From: Metarhizium brunneum
Taxonomy: Eukaryota; Ascomycota; Sordariomycetes; Hypocreales; Clavicipitaceae
Direction: 5' to 3'
Assembly: GCF_013426205.1 (NCBI RefSeq)
Contig: NC_089422.1
Coordinates: 4,836,001 to 4,900,000, forward strand
DNA: 64,000 nucleotides
Part shown: in pieces, positions 1-11,467 of the stretch
How positions within the stretch are numbered: the stretch's first letter is position 1
Layout of the letters: every line of letters starts with the position of its first letter
Position numbers and translations under genes: made by a program
Notes under the pieces: model-generated
What the model was told of the DNA's origin: nothing
Seen by the model: only the letters and a program-made list of their open reading frames with translations
Databases searched by the model: none

Positions 1-342
1 AGTTGGAAGCGGCGGCCTTGACGGGGTAGACTGAACTTGTTGTTGGCTGCCGACCGGTTTCACACTTGGAGACGCCGGAATAGAAATACCAAGCCTCGGG
101 GGACGGCCACCAGAGCGGCCGCCGGGAATGGCCGGTCTGAGGATTGGAGCGGGAGATGATAGTTGAGGAACGACATTGGAAGGGGCAGAGGTTGGCGGTG
201 CTGCGGCAAAGGTTGGCTGTTTGAGAGGAAAATTCCAGTCAGTTCGCTGTATGCAAGAAAGAGTCTCATCCACAAATGCGGCACTCACCAATTGTGCTGC
301 TGGGTCAGTACTCTGTGACTGCGAGCCTGATGTGTCCGCCAT
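1..342 (-). CDS. N-terminal part of a proline-rich protein, probably MAP kinase kinase Mkk1/2 (cut by window edge)
   Basis: The ATG is at 342-340. Exon 1 (289-342) encodes MADTSGSQSQSTDPAAQL. A 72-nt intron with a GTGAGT donor and a CAAACAG acceptor occupies 217-288. Exon 2 (216 to 1) runs off the left edge, so 90 residues are visible. They are low-complexity and rich in Pro, Ser and Ala, with RPAIPGGRSGGRPPRLGISI followed by a PASPSVKPVG stretch. This style of leader, with the RPPRLG-L/I-SIPxSPSVKPV signature, is what I remember from the regulatory N-terminus of filamentous-fungal cell-wall-integrity MAPKKs (Mkk1/Mkk2, acting between Bck1 and Slt2/Mps1). The kinase domain lies outside the window, so the assignment is inference. 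The gene structure itself is well supported by the intron and the open frame; the name is not certain. Confidence 0.55.
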   Translation of the reverse strand, partial: MADTSGSQSQSTDPAAQLVSAAFVDETLSCIQRTDWNFPLKQPTFAAAPPTSAPSNVVPQLSSPAPILRPAIPGGRSGGRPPRLGISIPASPSVKPVGSQQQVQSTPSRPPLPT

Positions 343-1857
343 GACAACGATGCTTATAAGCCAGGGCCAGGGCGGCTACCAGAGAGCTGCAAACGAGGAG
401 ACGGCACCTCAGATGCTTCTTATGGCGAAGAATCGCCGTGATGGTGGCTGTGATCGCGGCCAACAGGTAGAGATGCAGCTGGATAGAGTGCCACGGTACT
501 TGAGGGGGGCCAAAGAGAAATTAAAACCATGCAGAGGAAGAAGAGGTGTTGGTGGGAGCAAAAAAGCTCTCTCGGAGGAGGTATTGAAGAGTGTCGAGAG
601 ATGGTATCGTCTTGGCTCGGTCGAAGACAGTTAAGGTCGGTTGTTTTTTGAGGCCCAAAAGGTCTGCCAGAGCACACGCAAGCTGGTGTCGGATGATGCT
701 CTGCGGGCACCGACGATGAGGGGGATGCTGCAGTGGGGACTGGGCGGCTCGACTAAGTAAGTCAGGTCAACGGCTTGGTGGGATTCAGATGGTCCAACAG
801 CTACTAGAGCCTCCAATGTTTCGTGTTTGTCTTTTTTCTTTCTTTCGCTGGCGGGAGAGTAAGTGGGTGAGAGGCGACACTATATGAAGGCTCCAGCACT
901 TGGTAGCTTTGGCACGAGCAACAGACGTCACGGAGCGGGAAAGGGGGAGGGTGAGTTGAATGCAAAATGATTTGGAAAAGGATGAGTGGCCTGCATCTGG
1001 CGTGGTTGAGAAGGATTTCAATGTTTCAATGCAGCACAGGCGGCAGCGGGCTGGATGAAGGAGGTGCAGGTGGGAACACAGAGGCAACAGAGGCCACAGA
1101 AGGACTCGAGCTGCGGGCAGACATCGATCGACCTAGGACTTCTTGGTGCGGGAGTTGCTTGGGCAAAGTACCCTTGACATGTACGCAGCAGCTTGCGCTC
1201 CCGCACTGCTGCACTCCTGCCTGCACTCCTGCGTTGCCGTGGTTGTACCCCGTACCCTCATGTCGAGGTACACGGTCGAGTCCTTGGCCATGGCAGACTG
1301 GTTGTTACGCCGACCTGCAACATTCGAACTCTTCAAGGCCAGTTCTTGATCTGTGCGCCCAGCACTCGAGGGACTGATGCTGCGGCTCCCGCGCTGGGCA
1401 ATTGCTCCAAACGATGGTACATGTACATAATACTCCGTACTCGAGTCCAAGTCGGTCAATGGCTGGCACTGGGCGCTAATCTGCGACCTGCATCGCCCCG
1501 AGCACCAGTTGACCAGCTGGGCCAATCGATGCTGCTTGTCTGCTCCATGTCGGTGCTGCCGGTGCCAGGCCGTATTCAATGTTTGGCCCGCCATTGACTG
1601 ATCTGACAGACACCGAAGACCCAAACGCCCCAGTGCGCTCAATGGCATCACCCGAAGCCATCGTGAAACACTCAAGCCACCGGCTGGAGCTTCAGTGGCT
1701 CCTGCATGTGTGCATAATTTCTTGGTTCCAAGTGGCCGCATGGCGGAGAAGCCAAGAGCTCAGCACTTGTCCAGTCCGTCAAGTACTTGGCCACGCTGCG
1801 TTTGATGTTTCGATATTCTTGTCCTTGTTGAAACTTGACTCCGTCTAAGTACTTTTC

Positions 1858-1889
1858 AAGCCAAGCAAGCACCAAGCCAAGCAAGCACC
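1858..1889. repeat. 16-nt direct tandem duplication
   Basis: The unit AAGCCAAGCAAGCACC occurs twice back to back and exactly. It lies just left of the palindrome cluster at 1908-1966. Confidence 0.85.
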
Positions 1890-1907
1890 TTGGACTACAC
1901 AATATAT

Positions 1908-1966
1908 TACGTACTTAAGTACGTACCTGGTAGGTACCTGTGTACTCCGTACTTACTTAAGTAAGT
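1908..1966. repeat. Cluster of perfect short palindromes
   Basis: TACGTACTTAAGTACGTA (1908-1925) is an 18-nt perfect palindrome and ACTTACTTAAGTAAGT (1951-1966) a 16-nt perfect one, both centred on CTTAAG. Between them are AGGTACCT and a copy of GTACTCCGTAC. Function unknown. Confidence 0.8.
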
Positions 1967-2659
1967 AAGTACTCGGCAAATCGTCTGCTCTGCTATCCAG
2001 GTGTCAACTGGCAAGCGACTACTAGTGGTGCGTGCTGCTGGGTGTTTTCTTCTCTTCTACTTTACCCGTGTGCCTGCGTCCTGTACGCCTCCTCCTCTGC
2101 ACCTGCAGTCAATCGGGACAATTTCATCGCCTTATCAACCATCAAGCTCATTGTCTACTAAACCCAGGACCCGGCCACAGCAGGTGTACATGCAGAGCCT
2201 CCAATGTCTGCTCGCCTGTTTCCTCGTCCCTCCCCCAGCTCTGTTGTCAAAGCTGGGGCGGCCCCGACCCCGGGCCTGGCTTGCAGGTCCTTGGTGGGTG
2301 ATTATTGCACATGTATTTTGTCATGATGTAACTAACCGAGCACATCAACAAGGCTCCAACGGATTGACGGCAACTCATCCGGCTTCGCCCAATAGTTTCC
2401 TCGGTACTGGCGATCACTTGTCCAGTAAACAGATCTGCTGCCCCCCGCCCACCATCACCAGTTACTCTACATACACGTCCCCTTTAGCTGTACGGGGTAT
2501 GTTAGGGCTTGTCTCGGCCTGTCATGGCCTGTCCAATGCGTGGTGCGACCCATCTTGCCATCCCCCAAAGCTGGCCTGCTTGTTGGGTCCGTCTTCAAGC
2601 TGACCAACGAGACTCTGTCGGTCACCAGGAGGTCGTTCAGAATGAAGGCGCGTGTCGAG

Positions 2660-2682
2660 GTGTGTGTGTGTGTGTGTGTGTG
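2660..2682. repeat. (GT)n microsatellite
   Basis: An uninterrupted GT dinucleotide run of 23 nt in intergenic DNA. Confidence 0.95.
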
Positions 2683-4267
2683 AGAAAGACCACTGCATGT
2701 CACATAGGATGCCTGATGTGGGTGGCCGTCACAATCACTTACTACAGTTCAGCAGTTCTCTCTTCCTATGTCCGAGTCCTCTGTTCAAAATCCGTCTTCT
2801 GAATTGCTGCCCGGCTCGCAAATGGGCCTTCGATTGCAGCTTGGCAAGCAATATGGCATGATTCGGTCCAAGCGGTCCAAGTTGTGGTGGACGATGGGAA
2901 CACGATTGACCGAGCGGGCTGGAGGATTATGCGTTCTGCTTTACTTATGCACCCTTCTACCAGCTGTACGTTTCGCTTTCTTCAGGCCTTAGATGGTGTA
3001 TCTTCATGGAGTACTCCGTACTCCGTACGAAGATGGGGTATTCCACCCTTGGATGCAACACGAGGAATCAGGCAGCATCGGCTCGGAATAGCATTCCCTT
3101 ACAATGCTCAGCGCCCACTCCAGCTGTCAGCCTCAGGAGTGAGCAAGCATGTTCCCTGGTTGGGTTATGACAGTTTCAGGGGGTCGAGTGCATACAATGA
3201 AAGTCTGGAAAGGATTCAACTACCTAGGTGGTATCACTGCGTCCATGGGAAATGTAAGTGGGTGAACTTGTGATGATATATGTAGCGATATAAAGCCCTT
3301 ACACTACTAGGAGTGATCTGCACTTTTTGTAGTGTAGGTGACGGAACCTTTTATCAGGACTGCCCATGACGCTTGCCGGATGTCACCTATAGATGGACGA
3401 AGCCCTCTGCTCGCACACAAAACATCGTCCACGCAATGCGCTACCAATAGAAGTCAATGGTTCAGAAGTACGTACTACTTGGAGATCATGACTAGGCACC
3501 TAGGTAGGTATGGAACCATGCTTCCGTGGTGTCAATATTCAATATCCGAGCCTGTCAGTGTTATCGTAGCTTACTTCGTACAACCCCGTTCCTGAAGATG
3601 CAGCTGCATTTGTCGCCCGCTGCTTGTCTCAGCACACTGCTACGCCTTGGCCGTAATCCTCTTCCTAGACCTAGCGGTGCAACAGGGAAGATGCTTTCAC
3701 CAACCAACGATGACGATTCCCGCCCCTAAGCGCGCGTCTACAGGCCTCCATATTTTGTACCACTGTACTAACGAAAGGTAGTTCCCAAAGAAGACCTTCG
3801 TCCTTGAGGTGCGTACGGAGTAATACAGAAGGCGCAGAAAAGACCCCTTTAATCTCAGTGTTTGAAAAAAAAAAAAACAAAGCAACGCCAGGTGTATTGT
3901 AAGCATTGCGACCGAAAAGAGGACCGAAGCTGACACGCCTTGCATTTAATGTACTCCAGATGCTCGCGGCGAAGCTTACGCCAAGGTCTCTGTAAAAGCA
4001 GGTACGAGGGACATCCAACAGCCCACCTCCTCCAGCTCAAGCACTCCGCAGGTTGCTCCCAGCCCTCCAGAGTCCCCCATCAAGTGCCAAACGTCGATGC
4101 GCCCAAAGCGCCTTCCACTGTCGGGCCACACTGGTCCCCGCCCCACAAAAAATTCAGCTTGGCCCCCACTCACCATGAAGTCTTCCAACTTTTTATTTTT
4201 CCCATGCCATGATGGAACAGCCTGCTTGCTAAAACCCTTCGAGGTATTCCAAATTCACCACAGGTTG

Positions 4268-5926
4268 ATGCCCATCATGCCCAACCGGGTAGCGATACGC
4301 GCCCCCGTGGATTTCGAAGAGTTGAATTCTGCCTCTGATGTCGACAATGCACCCGAGGTCGAATCCTCCTCCGAGTCGGATTACTTGGACAGTTCCGGGG
4401 CGAGAAAACGACGACGAACAGCATCTGCAGATGATGGCGGCGATTCACTGGACCTTGACCAAGCCGAAGACGGAGACGACAGTGAAGATGACGAGAAACA
4501 CTTCCAGACAGTACTTTCCACCATCAAGGCACCATCCCGAATAAAACGAAAAACAAATCATACCCAAGCTGAACAAGAGGCCATGATCCAACCGAGCAAT
4601 CCAATTCTCGCACCAACCGACCCAAACACGAGCTTCTCTAGTCTCAATGTTCGGCCATGGCTCGTACAGTCGCTCGCGAACATGGCTATTAAACGACCTA
4701 CGGGTATTCAAAAGGGCTGCATACCTGAAATTCTGAAAGGCCGAGACTGTATTGGTGGCAGCAGAACCGGTTCCGGAAAGACAGTCGCCTTTGCTGTTCC
4801 CATATTGCAAAAGTGGGCAGAAGACCCTAGCGCTATCTTCGGGGTTGTGTTGACGCCTACACGAGAACTGGCACTTCAAATATATGAGCAGTTCAAGGCT
4901 ATTTCATCTCCACAGAGTTTGAAAGCTATTCTAGTCACCGGTGGCTCAGACATGCGAGCTCAAGCCATTGCGATGGCACAGCGACCGCACGTTATTATTG
5001 CTACTCCCGGCCGATTGGCAGATCATATTCGAACCTCTGGAGAGGACACTATATGCGGGTTGCGGCGGGTCCGTTTTGTCGTTCTTGACGAAGCTGATCG
5101 GCTGCTTCATGCTGCTGGACCCGGTAGTATGCTGCCTGATGTTGAGGAGTGCTTGTCGGTTCTTCCTCCTGCAGCGGAGCGGCAAACTCTCTTGTTCACG
5201 GCAACCATCACACCTGAAGTACGGGCACTAAAGAGCATGCCACAAAAACCAGGGAAACAACCCGTCTTTGTATGCGAGGTGGATACCCAGATGCTTGCTA
5301 TTCCGACTACCCTACATCAAACCCATATTCAGATCCCCGTCACCCACAAGGAACATTACCTCCACGTTTTCCTTCTCACTGAAGCAAACAAGGACAAGAC
5401 CATCATCATCTTCTGCAACAGAACGGCTACTGCAGACTATTTACACCATCTTCTCCGACTCCTGGACCATCGCGTTACTTCTTTACACTCCAAGCTTCCT
5501 CAAAGACAGCGGATTGACAACCTCGCTCGATTCCGTGCATCCGCTGCTCGTATTCTTGTAGCCACAGATGTTGCTGCACGAGGTCTGGATATTCCTGAAG
5601 TGAGTCTTGTTGTCAACTACGATATTCCAAGGGACCCGGACGACTACATCCACAGAGTTGGTCGTACTGCTCGTGCCGGACGCACGGGTGAGTCAGCCAC
5701 GTTTGTAGGACAACGAGATGTGGAGCTTGTGTTGGGCATTGAGAACCGAGTGGGCAGGCAGATGGATGCCTGGGAGGAAGAAGGTGTAAACCTGGAAACT
5801 AGAGTTCTTCGTGATGCGCTCAAGGTCGTGAGCGAGAAGAAGAGAGAGGCGCTGCTGGAGGTTGAAGAGGGCAGAGAGGTTGGGGGCAAGCGAAAGAGAG
5901 CGAAGATGAAGCTTCGAGCTGAGTAA
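4268..5926 (+). CDS. dbp8: ATP-dependent RNA helicase Dbp8
   Basis: Intronless, 552 residues. This is a DEAD-box helicase of the Dbp8 family, a nucleolar factor for 18S rRNA maturation and 40S subunit assembly (established for yeast, where Esf2 stimulates it). Visible motifs are a Q-motif region [14 protein letters not shown] at about 118, motif [11 protein letters not shown] near 163, PTRELALQ near 200, TPGR near 245, DEADRLL near 274, TAT near 311, and [10 protein letters not shown] near 461. The first 110 residues are acidic (serine/aspartate-rich) and the C-terminus is basic (GKRKRAKMK), as is usual for nucleolar helicases. I chose the ATG at 4268 because the frame upstream has no family-like residues; an ATG three codons later (4277, MPNRVAI) is equally possible. 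The [10 protein letters not shown] form of motif I is characteristic of Dbp8 rather than of Rok1 or Drs1. Confidence 0.93.
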   Translation: MPIMPNRVAIRAPVDFEELNSASDVDNAPEVESSSESDYLDSSGARKRRRTASADDGGDSLDLDQAEDGDDSEDDEKHFQTVLSTIKAPSRIKRKTNHTQAEQEAMIQPSNPILAPTDPNTSFSSLNVRPWLVQSLANMAIKRPTGIQKGCIPEILKGRDCIGGSRTGSGKTVAFAVPILQKWAEDPSAIFGVVLTPTRELALQIYEQFKAISSPQSLKAILVTGGSDMRAQAIAMAQRPHVIIATPGRLADHIRTSGEDTICGLRRVRFVVLDEADRLLHAAGPGSMLPDVEECLSVLPPAAERQTLLFTATITPEVRALKSMPQKPGKQPVFVCEVDTQMLAIPTTLHQTHIQIPVTHKEHYLHVFLLTEANKDKTIIIFCNRTATADYLHHLLRLLDHRVTSLHSKLPQRQRIDNLARFRASAARILVATDVAARGLDIPEVSLVVNYDIPRDPDDYIHRVGRTARAGRTGESATFVGQRDVELVLGIENRVGRQMDAWEEEGVNLETRVLRDALKVVSEKKREALLEVEEGREVGGKRKRAKMKLRAE

Positions 5927-8900
5927 ATAGAGTCAAATAGAACCGCATAGACGATATACCCTTGGGTTTGCATTTAAATACAATAACATGAGAGGCAGTT
6001 TGAGACCTTTTCCACGATGGTGTCTCACAGACGCATCCTGGACATATTTAGTCAGCTGTAGATTTGGCGTCATTCGTCCATGGGAACATGGTGTAGGTCT
6101 CGTTTGTCGAGTCAAAATTGATTGTGCGAACCTAGGAAGACAGCACGCAGTAGCGTCAGTGTGTAAGTTGCACCATGCCTAACCTGCTTCTACTATGAGA
6201 CGTATAGAATCACGTTTTCCCTTTCCTGCCAGTTCTCGCATTCCCGAACCAAATTGCAGTTTCAACATGCAAAAACACGAGAAAGTCGTTGGTGATTGAA
6301 CTGAGTCATTTCGTAACAAAGAGTCCAGTCCATGCCATGTCAGCCAACCCGTCCTCCAAGTCAGGTTGCTGCTGCGTCTGTGCAAGTTGAAGAAACATCC
6401 CAATGCCCAATTAAACAGGCCTTGACTCACTCCCCGTTTCCGAATTCGGCTCTGGGAATGAACTGTAGCAGCTGAAGACGGCATGGAGGTGTCGCACGAA
6501 GACTCAGAGACATGGGACAAAGCAGTCGGCCCCTCGCCATCTTGATGTCGACGGCATACCGCAACGAGACATTCGTATGACCGACAGTGCGCCTCGGCTC
6601 CCGCTGCTTCGGCTATCCGCAGCGCCGGCATCTCATCGACAAGAACGAGGAGGTAAACCCCGCGAATGGTGCCCATGAAACATTCAACGCAATAGTAACC
6701 GTCTCGAACCAAAGCGAGACCGGGGGACTCGAGCACGTCACACACCACAGGTCGGCTCGCTTCCTTGTAGTATCCGAAAGCACTCACAGGGCGCTACACA
6801 TCGGCTCGCTATGAAGCCCCGACCCTCACGCACGATAATAGGTAGTCGAGGCAAAAAGAAATAAAAATAAAATAAAATAAACACCCCCTTCCAGCAAGCG
6901 AACGTGCCCACACGGATCCATCGGAGAGCAGAGCAACGCAGAGCCAAAGCTCACAAGGCTGAGCAAGGGTGCCCTCCCTTTGAAGTCATGAACCCGGTTA
7001 TCGCCGTAAAAGCGGGGCGCCACGAGCACCCTTCCACGACAAGCTTCTCGAAGGACCACGGTCGCGGGCCCCGGCCAGCCGGAAACTTTTTCTTGCAGCC
7101 CTCCTCTCGGGCCCGAAGGCACAAAATGCCGCCTCACACCCGCCAGGCACCCCGTGGCCCCGGGAACAGCGGACGAGTTGTCAGCTCCGGGAAATATCCT
7201 GCATCGCGGTCATGTGCCCATGTGCCGGGGACTCGAGAAGCACCAGCGGCGGTTTTCGTCTCCGGTCCACGGCGTCCTGTTCTGCTGCGGAGTGCGGAGG
7301 ATTTGGCTTGTCGTTGGCGAGGCCATTTCTAGATGCACGCCTCTGTCGACGGCGAGGTCATGTGAGGCCCTTTGTGGCCCATTGTTCCCCCCGTTTGCCG
7401 TTTCCCGTTTCCCGTTTCCCGCGGCTACGTACGGAGTACTACGTACAATGTACATCACTGCAAATGATATCGAGGCCAGCGTGCGTGCCCATGATCTGAT
7501 CTGTTTCGGCAATCATGGGTCGACCTGCTCTGTCGGCAGGGTGGCTTGACAATGACGGACGGGGCTGCTGCGGAAAAAAATACATGTCAAATGGCACTCT
7601 GCACCGGGACGAATTTGTAAGGCCATCGGCGCGGAGTCTGGCAAAAGGCCGACCAGCGAGCCTATTGTGGGCCCCGCTTTTTTTGGGCCGCTGACTGAGC
7701 AAAGGAATTTTCTTTGTTTCTTTTTCTCCCCCGGAGCTGAGGGCTCGGGGATTAGATTAGATGGCGCACGATGAATAAGCCGGGCTTGATGACGCGAAGG
7801 GCGGATATCCATCCAATGTTGTGATGGTGGAGGAATGAGGCCGATTTTTGGGAGCGGGTTAGCGAGATGCGTTGGGAAAACAAATTGACGGAAATTCTTT
7901 GCATCTCATGTGCCCTCTTTCGCACGACTGGGCATGGGTCGTCCCTTGGCCCGGATCAACACGAGCACGGTTCACATGCTGCCAAAGGCAACGCAGATGC
8001 ACAGTCTCATCAGGGCAATAGAAGCAAACGGCGACGCATAAACCGCGTTGAGACTATCAATCTCCCCGTGCGGCAAGGGCACGTGTATCCGCGCGCCCAG
8101 CGTGTGAAAACGTGTCCCCTCCCCAAGAAGTTATACTAGTCATGCCAACGGTTCCGCATTACGCCGCGGGCACCGTTATGCCAACGGATGACATTTGGAC
8201 GGGGTGATGATTGCGGACTACGTCTTGTACTAGGCGCGGCGGACCTGGACAAGACGGTGAATAGCGGAGGTTTCGCGCTTGGCTTTGGGCTTGGCTTTGC
8301 CGGTTCCTACTGCTAGTGCTAGGTAGTCAATGTCAAAGAGAGACAGAGTACGGAGTAAGCAGAGGGAGCGAGAGCGAGCCATGTGCTGCCTGGATCAGGC
8401 GAGTGTGCGGATGCCGCCCTTGACAATTTAGGAATGGCCTTTTAATGGTCGACGTGGAGATTCGCGTCCGGTGTATACTCCGCAGATTGGGTCGCGGGAC
8501 GTGAGATGGCGGACGAAATGGCTTGCGTAATCAGGAACGACGTCGCAAGATCTGAGATTGGTGAACGAAATTAGGCAGACAGAGCGTTCAATGTTGTGAG
8601 CTGAGAGCAGAATCTGAGACGTCTGGGCCATGTCAATGGTGAAGGGGTGGTCTCGGTTACCAACGCAATGTAACCGGGTGCCTGTCTTGACGTTTGATCT
8701 AATTTATTATCGGCGACCTCGTTCAAAAAAAAAAAAAATACACACTGCAATGTCTTCGCTGCGGTTCCCTGATTCGACAGCAATTGGCGCGAATGATTCG
8801 CCAATTCTAATGCACCGTCACGATGAATCATGCCGCGTTGTGCTCAATCTGACGCCCTTCGGACTCGGCGAACATGGTGCCGCCCAACTACTACTCCGTA

Positions 8901-10720
8901 AAGCGGCACCCAATCTCTCCAATCTCCTGTTAGTCACCAGGGTGGGTCCGTGCAAAGCCCAGCTGCCTGGCCGAGGGTGGGGAGTCGACTGGAAGGAGTC
9001 ATCATCAAGCTCAGCCCTACTGTCGGATCCCTGTCAGGCCGCGCCGCCTGCTTCGTTGTCTGGCCAAGGTGCTCGTCGTTGCCAGTGTGGCTTTGTCGCT
9101 TTCGGGTCCGTCGCATTGTCCGTCCCTCAACACTGCAGCGCGTGCCTGGCTGCTGCGAATGCGAGGAATGCGGGCATGCGATCGAGTCGGCTTCCCCAAC
9201 AAGCAAACTGCAGCGACATGTTGGGCGGCGCGCATTGTTCGAGTGAATTCATTACCCCTTCCTTCCGGCACAAGAGGTGCGCAAGATTGCTTCGCATTAC
9301 ACGTGTACATACGCCCTGGCGACTGTGGCAGCATAACGCCCTTTGCTGGCGTGCTTTGGCGCATGCCTTGTAATGCTAATAAGTCATGGTCGCGCGGAGA
9401 ATGTGACGGAACCAGAGCGATGGGAATGGTGTTGCGGACGATGGCGACGAGGGCGACTGGTGCCGTCATGTGTTTCATCAATCGGAAACATTGCATGTGC
9501 CGGCGGCAGCCACATCAAGGCAGTCAATCGCTTGCTGAGAAATACTGGAAATCCGGGCGTAGGCGGACATAGTGCTACTGGGTACGTACCCGGTGATGTC
9601 GCTGCCAGGGAGCGCGAGCAAACGCCGTTCGGCCACTGAAAGTGACGTGCTCTAGGCTACTTTATGTGTCACTAGGTCGTCGAACATGGAATCTGATTAG
9701 GAATACTCAACTGCCATGCGCGGCTGTTGGCTGTTGGCTGTTGGCGCCAGGGCCGGAGCAGCGACATCGAGCCTTGCAGGACGCCGTGGCGTGCCGCCTC
9801 GAAAGTCTGATGTTCTGCAGTCACAGGCAGTCACAGGCAGTCATAGTCATTGACCGTGGCCAGAACGGTGCTCGAGAAGTCCGGTCGCAAGCCGAAGTAC
9901 CTCCTCGCGCAGAGGTACTCCCCCCGTGCGTGCTGTCGCGGCGAAGGGCGTGGTACCGCTTTCGGGCAAGAGACGCCCATCAGCCCGGCTCCAACTTACG
10001 GAAGCATGGTGTGTGGTTTGTCAGGCAGCTCGGATTTAGTCAGCGGTTATTGCGGACATCTGGAGTGCCATGCGAATCAAGGGCCCATGGCGTTAGGCTT
10101 CTGGCACACATCGGAGGCTCAGAGGCAGAGGAGTCACCACCTCCCGCAGAGGCTCACTAATTGTCGACACGCCTCCCTCGGGGCCCCACCCTGCTTTCTA
10201 AAGTTGCTAATGCCAGCACCACACCCGCAGGACCCGCACCCCTGCACCGGCGTCGCTGTCGTGCTGCTCGGGGCCGCGTGCACAAAGTCCGCTTAGCAGC
10301 GTGCGTCGGCGTCGTCGTCGTTCCCAGGCTCGGGGACGCGGATTCTCGACAGGCTCCAGCCCCAAAGTCCGGGCATTGACGAGTATATCACGCCTCGCCC
10401 CCCCGTCCCTCGGATTCGAACCTTCTCGGAAACACCAGATCCAATTTCATCACCAAGCAATCCGTAACAGCTCTTGCACTTGCAATCCAGACTCTGCAAC
10501 CCGCCTGCAACCCGATCGCACGCAATACACGCAGCTGGCCGTCACATCATTTGCCCAGTTTCTCTCATCACCATCACCGCCCTTGAGTAGCTGCACACGC
10601 TTGTTTCGACATCCCTGTCCGCTATCCGCAATCGGGTCTTGACTCACACGCATATATCCACCCGAGGCAAGAAAAAACAACAAGATCCAGACATAAAGCA
10701 ACTTGCTTCCCTCCACCAAA
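5927..10720. other. Intergenic region, about 4.8 kb, no supportable gene
   Basis: Frames of up to 247 codons occur but overlap on opposite strands, are rich in Cys, Arg and Pro and lack any domain. A minus-strand frame at 6179-6787 is the least random, but it lacks a convincing ATG. Small repeats seen: an AAATA-rich run (6858-6882), (GTTTCCC)3 at 7400-7420, (GGCTGTT)3 at 9722-9743, and a 10-nt CAGTCACAGG repeat at 9819-9845. The dispersed motif occurs at 7429, 8348 and 8892. The last 280 bases (about 10440-10720) are C/T-rich and low in ATG, and look like the promoter and 5' leader of the next gene. Confidence 0.55.
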
Positions 10721-11467
10721 ATGTCTACCGCAGCAGTGGCTCAGCCTCAACACCCTATTTTCTCTTCAACCTCGTCTCACATCCGATCTGCTCCCAAGAA
10801 GAACATGTCCATCACGCAGACCTACTACCTGGCCCACAAGGCCCGGGCCAAGCTCTCCCGCGAGGCTGCCCAACCCGACCACGACCTCCGTCTCCTCGTC
10901 GGCCACGCCAACCTGCTCGACTCCCTGATGCTCGAACTCGCCGACGCCGAGCGCGAGCAGGAGCGCTGGTTCAACCAGTCCGTCCGCGGCGCGAGCAACC
11001 CTAAGCCTGCCGACCGCCGTGTGCAGTGGGCCGACCGCATCGTTGAGCAGCCCGAGGAGGAGTACGACGACGACTCTTCCGACTCTGAGTCTGACTCCGA
11101 CTCCGACTTTGATGAGGACGACGTCGAGATGACCAACGCCGTCTCCGCCCGGGTTCCCGTCGCCGCCCAGCGAGCTCAGCTCGTGAACGTGGACGACGAG
11201 GAGGAGATGGGTGACGATCTCGAGGAGGACTACGCACAGCTCGAACTCGTCCGGACTCCGTCTCACTCCACCTCACCACCCGAGCTTGTTGACCACGACT
11301 CGGAATCCTCAGACGACGAGTCCATGCCACCCTCGCCAGCCGACGCCTCGCTGCCCTACAACGAAAAGGAAGCCGCCAAGGAGGAAGGGGAAGAAATCTT
11401 CAACGACGAGTACTACACCTCTCAGCAGACGTCAGCGGGTCTGGTAACCGCCATCTCGGTATACTAG
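10721..11467 (+). CDS. Small acidic protein, possibly Ecm13-like
   Basis: Intronless, 248 residues, starting at ATG 10721 in a good fungal context (CACCAAAATG) after a CT-rich leader. Residues about 30-75 form a compact conserved-looking block (ITQTYYLAHKARAKL, then HDLRLLVGHANLLD, then LMLELADAE). This resembles what I remember of yeast Ecm13 and its paralogue YJR115W, proteins of unknown biochemical function. The rest is disordered and very acidic, with an SDSESDSDSDFDEDD tract near 125-140 and further Glu/Asp runs. The C-terminus ends in a short hydrophobic tail LVTAISVY. Coding status is supported by strong third-position C/G bias and domain-like sequence. The family link is from memory and tentative. 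The gene stands alone between two long gene-free intervals. Confidence 0.75.
   Translation: MSTAAVAQPQHPIFSSTSSHIRSAPKKNMSITQTYYLAHKARAKLSREAAQPDHDLRLLVGHANLLDSLMLELADAEREQERWFNQSVRGASNPKPADRRVQWADRIVEQPEEEYDDDSSDSESDSDSDFDEDDVEMTNAVSARVPVAAQRAQLVNVDDEEEMGDDLEEDYAQLELVRTPSHSTSPPELVDHDSESSDDESMPPSPADASLPYNEKEAAKEEGEEIFNDEYYTSQQTSAGLVTAISVY

Larger units (their letters stand above)
343..4267. other. Intergenic region, about 3.9 kb, no supportable gene
   Basis: No open frame here has family-like sequence; the longest (about 200 codons) are low-complexity and overlap each other on both strands. The left part should hold the promoter and 5' leader of the minus-strand gene starting at 342, and the right end the promoter of the helicase at 4268. 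Contents worth noting are a 16-nt tandem duplication (1858-1889), a cluster of perfect palindromes (1908-1966), a GT microsatellite (2660-2682), an A13 run (3865-3877) and several copies of the dispersed motif GTACTCCGTAC (1431, 1942, 3011-3028 doubled, 3813). Confidence 0.6.

Noticed and set aside
6179..6787. Minus-strand open frame of about 200 codons downstream of dbp8
   Set aside because: It begins without ATG, composition drifts along its length, no domain is recognisable, and the part after the only GTGAGT-like donor is not protein-like. A spliced short gene remains possible.
8630..9373. Plus-strand frame of 247 codons
   Set aside because: Starts in a poor context, is Cys/Arg/Ser-rich without pattern, and is overlapped by equally long frames on the other strand.
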